Shown: in pieces, positions 25,395 to 32,870 of the stretch
Position numbering within the stretch: position 1 is the first letter of the stretch
Layout of the letters: each line of letters opens with the position of its first letter
DNA from: an uncultured Prevotellaceae bacterium
GTDB taxonomy: Bacteria > Bacteroidota > Bacteroidia > Bacteroidales > Bacteroidaceae
DNA length: 64,000 nucleotides
Reading direction: 5' to 3'
Assembly (NCBI GenBank): GCA_902764705.1
Contig: CACWWZ010000002.1
Coordinates: 1 to 64,000 of the forward strand
Notes under the pieces: model-generated
Told to the model about the DNA's origin: nothing
What the model saw: only the letters and a program-made list of their open reading frames with translations
The model's database searches: none
Position numbers and translations under genes: made by a program

Positions 25395-26894
25395 ATGTTT
25401 CATATTTACGAAGGATTCCATCTGGTAGATACGTATCATAAGATGCGTTACCAGCGGAAGTACAACCCTGACACCAAGCGTGCCCTTAAAATTGCGCTCG
25501 TAGCGTTTGTAACTCTTTTCCTCTGGAATATGCCCATCGATTGGTTCGGCATTGAGAACCTCACGGTCATCCAGCAGCGTGTTATCGCCATTTTTGCATT
25601 TGCCACACTGATGTGGATTCTTGAGATTGTCTCGTCGTGGGCCACGTCGGTAGCTATCATTTTGCTGATGCTGCTATTCTGTTCAGACAGCGGTATAGCG
25701 CCAATGGTGAACGAGGAGGAAGTAGGAAAACTATTGTCTTATAAAGGTGTGATGGCTTCGTTTGCCGATCCCGTCATCATGCTGTTCATCGGTGGTTTCG
25801 TGCTGGCCATTGCCGCCACGAAGACGGGTCTTGACGCCCAGCTGGCGAAAGTGCTGCTGAAACCCTTCGGCACTCGTAGCGAAATGGTGCTCTTGGGCTT
25901 CCTGCTCGTTACGGGTCTGTTCTCGATGTTCGTATCGAACACGGCTACTGCCGCTATGATGTTGACGTTCCTGACCCCTGTGTTCCGTCAGCTGCCCCCC
26001 GAGGGTAAGGGTCGTATCGCTCTGGCCATGTCTATTCCTGTTGCTGCCAACCTGGGTGGTATGGGTACGCCTATCGGTACACCGCCGAACAACATCGCTT
26101 TGAAGTATCTGAACGACCCCGAGGGCCTGAACATGGGTCTTGGTTTCGGTCAGTGGATGATGTTTATGTTCCCACTCGTCGTGCTGCTGCTGTTTATCAG
26201 CTGGCGCTTGCTGCTGAAATTCTTCCCCTTCACCCAGAAGACGGTAGAGTTGAAGATTGACGGTGGTATGGAGAAAGGTTTCCACTCAACGGTTGTTGTC
26301 GTAACGTTCATCGTTACCATCCTGCTCTGGTTGTCCGACCGCTTTACCGGTATTAACGCCAACACCGTAGCTCTGATACCCTTCTGTGTCTTCGCCCTCA
26401 CGGGTGTTATCAACAAGCGCGATCTGGAGCAGATTAACTGGAGTGTCATCTGGATGGTGGCTGGTGGTTTTGCCTTGGGCTATGGACTGAATGCCTCTGG
26501 TTTGGCTGCTAACGCAGTTGAGAGCATACCCTTTGGTGAGTTCTCACCATTGCTCATCCTGCTGCTCGGAGGTGCCATCTGTTATCTGCTTTCAAACTTC
26601 ATCTCGAACTCGGCTACGGCAGCCCTGCTCATGCCGATTCTGGCTATCGTCTGCGGGGCCATGGGCGACAAGCTCGCTCCTATCGGCGGTACGGGTACCG
26701 TTCTGATTGGTGTGGCTATCGCTGCATCGTCAGCTATGATTCTGCCCATCTCTACTCCGCCGAATGCGCTGGCCTTCGCTACAGGCTATGTGAAGCAGAA
26801 CGAGATGGCCAAGATGGGTATCATCATGGGTATCATCTCCATGGTGCTCGGCTTCGGACTGGTATACCTCATGGGCACGCTGCACGTGCTGTAA
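25395..26894 (+). CDS. SLC13/DASS family anion symporter
   Basis: A 499-residue inner-membrane carrier for di- or tricarboxylates (succinate, fumarate, citrate class) or sulfate, driven by sodium. Both signature loops are present: SNTATAAMML and SNFISNSATAALLMP (the SNT motifs that bind sodium and carboxylate), with GTPIGTPPNNIAL and ISTPPNALAFATGY following each. About eleven hydrophobic helices are visible. The substrate cannot be read from sequence; dicarboxylate is the usual one for this group and would suit a succinate-producing Prevotella. The ATG at 25395 gives a short leader from the -7 element at 25356. A strong terminator follows. Confidence 0.9.
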   Translation: MFHIYEGFHLVDTYHKMRYQRKYNPDTKRALKIALVAFVTLFLWNMPIDWFGIENLTVIQQRVIAIFAFATLMWILEIVSSWATSVAIILLMLLFCSDSGIAPMVNEEEVGKLLSYKGVMASFADPVIMLFIGGFVLAIAATKTGLDAQLAKVLLKPFGTRSEMVLLGFLLVTGLFSMFVSNTATAAMMLTFLTPVFRQLPPEGKGRIALAMSIPVAANLGGMGTPIGTPPNNIALKYLNDPEGLNMGLGFGQWMMFMFPLVVLLLFISWRLLLKFFPFTQKTVELKIDGGMEKGFHSTVVVVTFIVTILLWLSDRFTGINANTVALIPFCVFALTGVINKRDLEQINWSVIWMVAGGFALGYGLNASGLAANAVESIPFGEFSPLLILLLGGAICYLLSNFISNSATAALLMPILAIVCGAMGDKLAPIGGTGTVLIGVAIAASSAMILPISTPPNALAFATGYVKQNEMAKMGIIMGIISMVLGFGLVYLMGTLHVL

Positions 26895-26913
26895 AAAACA
26901 ATATTCCATAAAT

Positions 26914-26953
26914 ATCATGAGGGCGTGTCAAGGCACGCCCTCATGATGTTTTA
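26914..26953 (+). terminator. Intrinsic terminator after the SLC13 gene
   Basis: A perfect 14-bp stem (ATCATGAGGGCGTG at 26914-26927 and its complement at 26934-26947) with a 6-nt loop, followed by GTTTTAT. Confidence 0.92.
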
Positions 26954-26985
26954 TACGGCTTCCCCTCATTTTTCCCTCTAAAAGC

Positions 26986-27016
26986 TTTGTTGATTCAGAT
27001 TTTTATCGTATCTTTG
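26986..27016 (+). promoter_or_regulatory. Promoter of the BspA-like gene
   Basis: TTTG at 26986-26989 and TATCTTTG at 27009-27016 with a 19-nt spacer. The transcript would have a leader of about 35 nt before the ATG at 27060. Confidence 0.88.
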
Positions 27017-27059
27017 CCAACAGAATTTGTAATTTATTAACTAAAAACAATCTATAATT

Positions 27060-29105
27060 ATGAACAAAACTTTACGACCTTTATCGCTGGATGTTTCAAA
27101 ACACTTGCGATGCAGACTATTCCTGTTAACTCTTTTGCTCTGCGGTTTTATGCCGACAATGGCAGAAACATGGACTGACGGCAACGGAATTACCTGGTCC
27201 TTTACTGTCAATGGAACGGAGGCAACGGATATTAGGTTTCATGGAGGTCCTGATATCAAGAAGGTTTATCTCTATGGTGATGTTGAAAACTACCCCGATC
27301 AGGTTCCGTTCGTGCCAGCTGCCTGGAACGCCGCAGACATGCGTTTCAGTTCTGCCGAGGGTACCCATCTGCCCACTATTCCTGATGACGTTTACTTCAG
27401 TCTCAAGACTTTGATTTTTGACGTATCAGATGTTACTGATGATTTTGACTTGAAGGTCATGAATGGTTGGTGGAGTAACACCTATTACGATCATGTTAAG
27501 TGGGAGAATGGCTTGAACGAGCTTCAGATAACTGAGGAAATGGCTAGGGAGTGTGCCAAAGGTGGTGAAGGCCGTGACCTTGACCTTATGTTGTATAGTG
27601 GCTCTATGACTCTCAATGCTGTTTACTATGAGTCAAGTGAAGTGTCTGGCGATTTGGAAATCCCTTCGAAAGTATATGTCGGTTCAACGGAATTGACAGT
27701 GACGAGCGTAGGCGCTCGTGCACTCTCTGGCAATCCTAAACTGACGAGCGTGACCATTCCCGAGGGTGTGACGAGCATCGGCAATTATGCGTTCTATGAC
27801 TGCTCCGGCCTAACGAGCATAACTATTCCTGAGGGCGTGGCGGGCATCGGCAATTATGCGTTCGCGGGATGCAACAATCTTACGAGCGTGACCATTCCGT
27901 CGGGCGTGACGAGCATAGGCGATGGTACGTTCCGGAATTGCAACAATCTTACAAGCGTTACCATCCCGTCAAGCGTGACGAGCATCGGCAATGATACGTT
28001 CGCTGGGTGCTATGGTCTTACGAGCGTGACTATCCCCGAGGGTGTGACGACCATTGGTGAATGGGCGTTCTCCTACTGCTACGCCCTACCGAGCGTGACT
28101 ATCCCTTCGAACGTGACGAGCATCGGCAATTATGCGTTCTATGCTTGCTCCGGCCTTACGAGCGTGAGCATCCCTTCAAGCGTGACAAGCATCGGCAACA
28201 ATGCGTTCTCCAACTGCATCAGCCTTACGAGTGTGACCATCCCGTCGAGCGTGACGAGCATCGACAATTATGCGTTCTTTGATTGCACTGGTCTGACTAC
28301 AGTCACCTCGCTGATTAAAGAGCCATTTACTATTGAGGAAAACGTATTTACGTATTATGATATTGATGTGTCATGGAATCCTATCTTCACCTCCTCCACC
28401 CTATACGTCCCTGTAGGAACAAAGAGTTTGTATGAGGCTACGCCGGCATGGAACCAGTTCCAAGACATTGTGGAGATGCAGTACATTGACCCGATAGACG
28501 GTGAGACTACGGTGAACACAGAAGGCTTAGGTGGACAGGACCTGACAGATAACGTAGTGGATGGCGTATATTACAATCTGAATGGTGGCAATAGTGGCTA
28601 TGACTCTACGGATGGAAGCATCGTGATTGGTGAGACTACGAATATGGGGCAGATTACTAATCCAATACCTGGAACCAGTGATGTCGCCAACAACTTTACG
28701 GGTCTTATCCTGAGTGTTGCCGCAGGCAAAGGCACCATCATAGTGAATATCAAGACCGTGGGTAATGCACAGCTTGTAGTACAGGTTGGCAATGGTACAC
28801 CGATGATTGCCACGAAGACAGAACAGGGTAATGTGGTGGTCAACTACGACGTTGCGGAAGATACCTACATATACATCTACGCCATTATTGGGTCAAGCAG
28901 TGCCCCGTCGTTACGGGCAGCTTCCGATAACGTAGTGAAAATCTATGGTATCACGGTCACTCCTGAATCTACGGGCATTCATTCAATTGATAATGGACAA
29001 TTGACAATTGGTAATTATTACACCTTGGATGGCCGCAAGCTTGATGGTGTGCCAGCGAAGAAGGGCCTCTACATCGTCAATGGTCGTAAGGTTGTGATGA
29101 AGTGA
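27060..29105 (+). CDS. BspA-like leucine-rich repeat surface protein
   Basis: A 681-residue secreted protein. A signal sequence (RCRLFLLTLLLCGFMPTMAE) ends near residue 38. Residues about 228-411 are eight consecutive 23-residue LRR_5 units of the form LTSVTIP-x-x-VTSIGNYAF-x-x-C-x-x. A beta domain follows, and the C-terminus (YYTLDGRKL ... GLYIVNGRKVVMK) is the tail shared with two other secreted proteins here. BspA-type proteins of oral and gut Bacteroidetes bind host or bacterial surfaces. A heptamer array encodes DNGQLTIGN just before the tail. The near-identical 69-bp DNA repeats make the gene prone to copy-number change. Confidence 0.88.
   Translation: MNKTLRPLSLDVSKHLRCRLFLLTLLLCGFMPTMAETWTDGNGITWSFTVNGTEATDIRFHGGPDIKKVYLYGDVENYPDQVPFVPAAWNAADMRFSSAEGTHLPTIPDDVYFSLKTLIFDVSDVTDDFDLKVMNGWWSNTYYDHVKWENGLNELQITEEMARECAKGGEGRDLDLMLYSGSMTLNAVYYESSEVSGDLEIPSKVYVGSTELTVTSVGARALSGNPKLTSVTIPEGVTSIGNYAFYDCSGLTSITIPEGVAGIGNYAFAGCNNLTSVTIPSGVTSIGDGTFRNCNNLTSVTIPSSVTSIGNDTFAGCYGLTSVTIPEGVTTIGEWAFSYCYALPSVTIPSNVTSIGNYAFYACSGLTSVSIPSSVTSIGNNAFSNCISLTSVTIPSSVTSIDNYAFFDCTGLTTVTSLIKEPFTIEENVFTYYDIDVSWNPIFTSSTLYVPVGTKSLYEATPAWNQFQDIVEMQYIDPIDGETTVNTEGLGGQDLTDNVVDGVYYNLNGGNSGYDSTDGSIVIGETTNMGQITNPIPGTSDVANNFTGLILSVAAGKGTIIVNIKTVGNAQLVVQVGNGTPMIATKTEQGNVVVNYDVAEDTYIYIYAIIGSSSAPSLRAASDNVVKIYGITVTPESTGIHSIDNGQLTIGNYYTLDGRKLDGVPAKKGLYIVNGRKVVMK
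27741..28292 (+). repeat. Eight 69-bp coding repeats (LRR units)
   Basis: Eight direct 69-bp units begin at the codon for Leu of LTSVTIP and run without gaps. Divergence is concentrated at the two residues after IP and at the AF-x-x-C positions. Confidence 0.9.
28985..29019 (+). repeat. Heptamer array inside the BspA-like gene
   Basis: Units AATTGAT, AATGGAC, AATTGAC, AATTGGT, AATTATT, read in frame as a DNGQLTIGN-like stretch before the C-terminal tail. Confidence 0.75.
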
Positions 29106-29180
29106 GAGAAGTGATTTCTGTCGGTAAAAAGTGGCTTCGCGGGTGTGCCCGGAAGCGTTAAAATGCCGCATATTTAACAA

Positions 29181-29196
29181 ACTGTAACTTTACAGT
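29181..29196. promoter_or_regulatory. Palindrome upstream of gdhA
   Basis: ACTGTAA-CT-TTACAGT, a perfect 7+7 dyad lying 20 nt before the gdhA -33 box. It is a candidate activator or repressor site. Confidence 0.6.
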
Positions 29197-29206
29197 AAAA
29201 ATAATT

Positions 29207-29239
29207 GGGAATTTCCTTTGCTGTTTGCTGGAAATTCCC
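29207..29239. promoter_or_regulatory. Perfect 10-bp inverted repeat within the gdhA promoter
   Basis: GGGAATTTCC (29207-29216) and GGAAATTCCC (29230-29239) frame the -33 box and abut the -7 box. A protein bound here would block the promoter. It could also fold as DNA or RNA, but most of it lies before the start point. Confidence 0.75.
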
Positions 29240-29247
29240 TATTTTTG
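29217..29247 (+). promoter_or_regulatory. gdhA promoter
   Basis: TTTG at 29217-29220 and TATTTTTG at 29240-29247 with a 19-nt spacer. The leader to the gdhA ATG is about 65 nt. Confidence 0.82.
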
Positions 29248-29317
29248 CGTAGTGAATCTAACATTGTGACAGAAGTCAATAACTTATAACTCAATAATAA
29301 ACTTAAAAACTTATACT

Positions 29318-30655
29318 ATGAACGTAGAGAAAATTATGCAAGGCCTGGAGCAGAAGCATCCTGGCGAAGTGGAGTTTCTGCAGGCAGTACGCGAAGTGTT
29401 GGAGTCAATCAAAGACGTTTACAACCAGCATCCGGAATTCGAAAAAGCCAAGATCATTGAGCGCATCGTAGAGCCGGAGCGCATCACCACTTTCCGTGTG
29501 CCCTGGGTCGACGACAAGGGCGAGGTGCAGGTGAACATCGGCTATCGCGTACAGTTCAACAGCGCTATAGGTCCGTATAAGGGCGGTCTTCGTTTCCACC
29601 CGTCGGTAAACTTGAGCATTCTGAAGTTCCTGGGTTTCGAACAGACATTCAAGAATGCGCTGACCACACTGCCTATGGGCGGTGGCAAGGGCGGTAGCGA
29701 CTTCAGCATCCGCGGTAAGAGCGACAATGAGGTGATGCGCTTCTGTCAGGCTTTTATGTGTGAACTGTATAAAGTCATCGGTCCTGATATGGACGTGCCT
29801 GCCGGTGATATCGGTGTGGGTGGTCGTGAAATCGGCTATCTGTTCGGTTATTACAAGAAACTGACGAGCCAGTTCCATGGTGCCACGCTGACTGGTAAAG
29901 GCATGGAGTGGGGTGGTAGCATCCTGCGTCCTGAGGCTACTGGCTATGGTGCCCTCTATTTTGTACACCAGATGATGGAGACTCACGGCCTCGACATCAA
30001 GGGTAAGACCGTTGCTCTTTCTGGCTTCGGCAATGTTGCCTGGGGTGCCGCTAAGAAGGCTACCGAGCTGGGCGCGAAGGTCATTACCATCAGTGGTCCT
30101 GACGGCTATATCTATGACCCTGCAGGTCTGGACGACGAGAAGATTGAGTATATGCTGGAACTGCGTGCCTCGGGTAATGACGTCTGCCAGCCTTATGAGG
30201 AAGAATTCGAGGGTTCGACATTCTTCCCTGGCAAGAAGCCTTGGGAGCAGAAGGCCGACATCTATCTGCCCTGTGCTACCCAGAACGAGTTGAATGGCGA
30301 GGACGCCGACAAGATTCTGGCCAACAAGCCGCTGTGCGTGGCCGAGGTTTCGAACATGGGCTGTACTGCTGAGGCTGTCAACAAGTTCATTGCTGCCCAC
30401 CAGCTCTTCGCTCCCGGCAAGGCTGTGAATGCCGGTGGTGTGGCTACCAGTGGTTTGGAGATGACGCAGAACTCGATGCGCATGTCGTGGACTGCCGAGG
30501 AAGTTGACCAGCGTCTGCATCAGATTATGTCAGGAATCCACGAACAGTGCGTGAAGTATGGCAAAGAAGATGGCTACGTGAACTATGTGAAGGGCGCTAA
30601 CGTCGCCGGCTTCATGAAGGTCGCCAAGGCCATGCTTGCGCAAGGAATCGTGTAA
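29318..30655 (+). CDS. gdhA: NADP-specific glutamate dehydrogenase
   Basis: A 445-residue cytoplasmic enzyme that joins ammonium to 2-oxoglutarate to give glutamate, the main ammonium entry in rumen Prevotella. The N-terminal domain has GPYKGGLRFHP and the catalytic lysine region LPMGGGKGGSDF; PAGDIGVGGREIGY and the dinucleotide fold ALSGFGNVAWGAA follow. The length and the absence of an insertion fit the hexameric bacterial NADP class. Its promoter carries two dyads, consistent with control by nitrogen status, which remains inference. The stop codon runs into a heptamer array that begins the next gene. Confidence 0.96.
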   Translation: MNVEKIMQGLEQKHPGEVEFLQAVREVLESIKDVYNQHPEFEKAKIIERIVEPERITTFRVPWVDDKGEVQVNIGYRVQFNSAIGPYKGGLRFHPSVNLSILKFLGFEQTFKNALTTLPMGGGKGGSDFSIRGKSDNEVMRFCQAFMCELYKVIGPDMDVPAGDIGVGGREIGYLFGYYKKLTSQFHGATLTGKGMEWGGSILRPEATGYGALYFVHQMMETHGLDIKGKTVALSGFGNVAWGAAKKATELGAKVITISGPDGYIYDPAGLDDEKIEYMLELRASGNDVCQPYEEEFEGSTFFPGKKPWEQKADIYLPCATQNELNGEDADKILANKPLCVAEVSNMGCTAEAVNKFIAAHQLFAPGKAVNAGGVATSGLEMTQNSMRMSWTAEEVDQRLHQIMSGIHEQCVKYGKEDGYVNYVKGANVAGFMKVAKAMLAQGIV

Positions 30656-30682
30656 GTTAAAAGTTAAAAGTGAAGAGTGAAG
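30655..30682 (+). repeat. Heptamer array spanning the gdhA stop and rlpA start
   Basis: Units AGTTAAA, AGTTAAA, AGTGAAG, AGTGAAG. The first base is the last of the gdhA stop codon, and the rlpA GTG start (30670) lies within the third unit. Confidence 0.8.
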
Positions 30683-30781
30683 AATTTGCTACCGCAGTAA
30701 GGAGATATCGTATTTTCATACGCGTTGGACTTGTTGTCGCATTGTTATTCTGTGCGGCAGCAAATTCTTCATTCTTCACTT
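30668..30781. repeat. 29-bp inverted repeat forming the rlpA signal-peptide region
   Basis: Arms 30668-30696 and 30753-30781 match at 27 of 29 positions, with a 56-nt loop. The core TGCGG-Y-AGCAAATT-Y-TTC also occurs at the start of the GH5 gene (52189-52217). A second heptamer array (TTCTTCA, TTCTTCA, CTTTTCA, TTCTTCA; 30765-30792) continues from the right arm. Confidence 0.8.
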
Positions 30782-31254
30782 TTCATTCTTCACTTCTGCA
30801 CGCGCAAGACGTCCAGCAAGGTAAGGCTTCGTATTATGCCCAAAAGTTTCATGGTCGTATGACGGCCAGTGGTGAGCGCCTGCATCGTGACAGCCTGACG
30901 TGTGCCCACCGCTACTATCCCTTTGGCACGTTGCTGAAGGTGTATAATCCCGCTAACGGGCGTAGTGTGTTGGTACGCGTAACCGACCGCGGACCTTATG
31001 TCCGCGGACGTATCATTGACCTGTCGTGGCGTGCCGCAAAAGAGTTGGATATTATTTCCAAAGGTGTTGCTATGGTTGTTGTTCAGAAAGTCAGCAACAT
31101 CATTGTGCCTTTCATGCCCGAAGACGAGATTGAACTTCCTGAGTTGGAGATGGAAACCAACGAGGGCTCCACGGGTATGAAGCCCCTATGGCAACTTATT
31201 GCTGAAGAGGCTGATAAGAAAAAGGCAGCTTCTTCGAAGACGAAGTCGAAGTAG
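30670..31254 (+). CDS. rlpA: RlpA-like septal ring lytic transglycosylase
   Basis: A 194-residue exported protein with a double-psi beta-barrel: [58 protein letters not shown]. The Asp of TDRGP and His of the FHG/AHR region fit the RlpA active site. RlpA enzymes cut peptidoglycan strands that lack stem peptides. No SPOR domain is present, so it is the short form. GTG at 30670 is the only usable start, and the signal peptide ([16 protein letters not shown], cleaved near LLHA) is encoded by the inverted repeat. The 3' end overlaps the convergent lipoprotein gene by 59 nt. Confidence 0.87.
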   Translation: MKSEEFATAVRRYRIFIRVGLVVALLFCAAANSSFFTFHSSLLHAQDVQQGKASYYAQKFHGRMTASGERLHRDSLTCAHRYYPFGTLLKVYNPANGRSVLVRVTDRGPYVRGRIIDLSWRAAKELDIISKGVAMVVVQKVSNIIVPFMPEDEIELPELEMETNEGSTGMKPLWQLIAEEADKKKAASSKTKSK

Positions 31255-31747
31255 AAGCAGAGGTAATCTTTACCGTCTTGACCTGTGTCGTGTTGAGTTG
31301 CTGCTTTTGGGGACCAGCACCATCGAAGTCGATACGGTCGTCACCGCTGTTTGACGGATCAAAGCCAGAACCATTATCGACATTCACGCGGTTTGAATTG
31401 TTATTGCCCTTCACACGGCCAGCGGTGTTGTCGTTTTCACCGAAATAGATATCGTCGCCATAACTCTTTTGTTTACGACGCTGTTCGCGCTGACGCTGGT
31501 AGGCCTCGTACCGTTCGGCTTCTTTCTGGTCGGCAGCAGCTCCGATAGCAGCCCCTACGGCAGCACCACCAGCCATACCCACAACCTGGCCGACATTACT
31601 GCCTTGCCAGCCTCCTGAGATTCCTCCGATGGCAGAACCAAGTATAGAACCGAATGTAGCTCCTGCATAGGCCCCTTGGCCAGTGTAGGTTCCGCAACTG
31701 CTCAGCATAACGACTGAGAGGGCTAAAAACAACATATACTTCTTCAT
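31196..31747 (-). CDS. Glycine-zipper lipoprotein
   Basis: A 183-residue protein from ATG 31747 ([20 protein letters not shown], lipobox LSSC). An ATG farther upstream (31867) would add 40 residues but starts before the -7 element at 31776. Residues 25-75 are a glycine zipper ([38 protein letters not shown]), as in YMGG/SlyB-like outer-membrane proteins. The rest is polar: a [11 protein letters not shown] coil, then Asn/Gly/Ser-rich. The last 20 codons overlap rlpA on the other strand. Confidence 0.8.
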   Translation of the reverse strand: MKKYMLFLALSVVMLSSCGTYTGQGAYAGATFGSILGSAIGGISGGWQGSNVGQVVGMAGGAAVGAAIGAAADQKEAERYEAYQRQREQRRKQKSYGDDIYFGENDNTAGRVKGNNNSNRVNVDNGSGFDPSNSGDDRIDFDGAGPQKQQLNTTQVKTVKITSASTSTSSSKKLPFSYQPLQQ

Positions 31748-31775
31748 ACGCAACAGTAATTTAATGTTCACGCTG

Positions 31776-31783
31776 CAAAGGTA
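31776..31783 (-). promoter_or_regulatory. -7 element of the glycine-zipper lipoprotein gene
   Basis: TACCTTTG followed by C on the minus strand, 28 nt before the ATG at 31747. It sets the start of that gene. Confidence 0.7.
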
Positions 31784-31856
31784 GTCATTTCCCGGAAAAG
31801 TGAAAAGGGGATAATCCCCAAATGTGTTTAGGGATTCCCCTATTTCTGTTTTTGGC

Positions 31857-32858
31857 TTATTGTCCACCGAGCCGTGAGAAGTATTCTATCACGTCTTCCC
31901 AAGTCTTGAAGGTGTCAGAGCCGTATTCCAACAGGGTGGCCAAAGAATTTTCTTTGGACTTTGAACTTTGATCTTTGAACTTTTCAATGAGGTAGTCGCC
32001 ATAGAGCAGGTCGCGGCGTGACGTGAAAATAGTGTGCCGCCAAGCAGGGACATTGATGTGTTCCATGAGCCAAGATTCTGTCTTGGCATACTCTGCGGCA
32101 GGTGCCACGAAGAATACCTCGTAGTGTTCTATCAGCATCCGTACGGCTTTCTGTACCGATGATACTGGCTTCTGATAAGCATCCGCCATCGTCTCTATAC
32201 CTATATATATTATAGGACGCTGGCGATGCTCTTGCCTATCGTCGATCCAACGGATGACAGGAACAACGGAGTGCATATAGCTCTTGTCGTCCATCCGGTG
32301 CTCACCATGGAATTTGGTGTATTGCGAGTAGTGTTCACTAAACATACCAAGAGTATCTACCAGGTCGTCTTTGTCGCCAAACAGTCCGTAGACACGCTGT
32401 TCGTCCTCTGGGGTAAGACCTTGGAAGCGCTGTTCGGAGACCTCGCGGTATTCTTTGACGAGTGCCTTGTCGACGTAGAATTCCTGTACACCGTCCAGTC
32501 GCGGATTCTGAAACTGCTGGGTTCCCGTCATACCATGAGCCTTCATGGTCTCTGCAATCTCTAAGGCAGGATTGACACAGATTCGGTCGAAGCCGCGCAG
32601 CTGTTCTGTATACATACCTCCCATAGACGTGCCGATAATCAGGTCGGGCTTCTCCTGTTCGCAGAGGGTGTGAAGCAACGCGATGGCCTCATGGGGATTG
32701 ACAGGCAAGTCGGGGGCTATCACTCTCGCCTGGGGCATGACAGTACGCAATCGCGTGACAGTGCCCGACTGTCCGCTCGACGCAAAACCGTGGACGTAGA
32801 GCACGGTCTTACCCGCCATGAGGTCGGGGAACTGTTTGATATATTGATTTTCCGTCAT
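31857..32858 (-). CDS. YqiA/YcfP-type esterase fused to a HAD-like domain
   Basis: A 333-residue cytoplasmic protein. Residues 1-200 are a small alpha/beta hydrolase of the YqiA/YcfP kind: VLYVHGFASSGQSGT (oxyanion loop), IIGTSMGGMYTEQL (nucleophile Ser in GxSxG form), GDKDDLVDT (acid) and MHSVVPVIRWI (His region near HRMDDKSYMHS). Residues 215-333 resemble 5'-deoxyribonucleotidase/HAD proteins (IIYIGIETMADAYQKPVSSV; FTSRRDLLYGDYLI), but the DxDxT nucleophile reads GIET, so that half is probably inactive. A heptamer array (31952-31986) codes for about 12 residues (KFKDQSSKSKEN) in the second half. Confidence 0.8.
   Translation of the reverse strand: MTENQYIKQFPDLMAGKTVLYVHGFASSGQSGTVTRLRTVMPQARVIAPDLPVNPHEAIALLHTLCEQEKPDLIIGTSMGGMYTEQLRGFDRICVNPALEIAETMKAHGMTGTQQFQNPRLDGVQEFYVDKALVKEYREVSEQRFQGLTPEDEQRVYGLFGDKDDLVDTLGMFSEHYSQYTKFHGEHRMDDKSYMHSVVPVIRWIDDRQEHRQRPIIYIGIETMADAYQKPVSSVQKAVRMLIEHYEVFFVAPAAEYAKTESWLMEHINVPAWRHTIFTSRRDLLYGDYLIEKFKDQSSKSKENSLATLLEYGSDTFKTWEDVIEYFSRLGGQ
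31952..31986 (-). repeat. Heptamer array inside the esterase fusion gene
   Basis: Plus-strand units CTTTGGA, CTTTGAA, CTTTGAT, CTTTGAA, CTTTTCA; read on the minus strand as TTCAAAG-type. They are in frame and give a Ser/Lys-rich loop. Confidence 0.8.
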
Positions 32859-32870
32859 TGCTTCTGTAAT

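Noticed and set aside
27741..28292. CRISPR or mobile repeat in the LRR region
   Set aside because: The 69-bp units are in frame and encode LRR_5 repeats, so they are protein-coding.
29405..30520. A 371-codon frame antisense to gdhA
   Set aside because: The strong conservation of GdhA on the plus strand explains it.
30653..30700. Insertion sequence ends at the rlpA inverted repeat
   Set aside because: No transposase or target duplication is seen between or beside the arms; the loop is only 56 nt.
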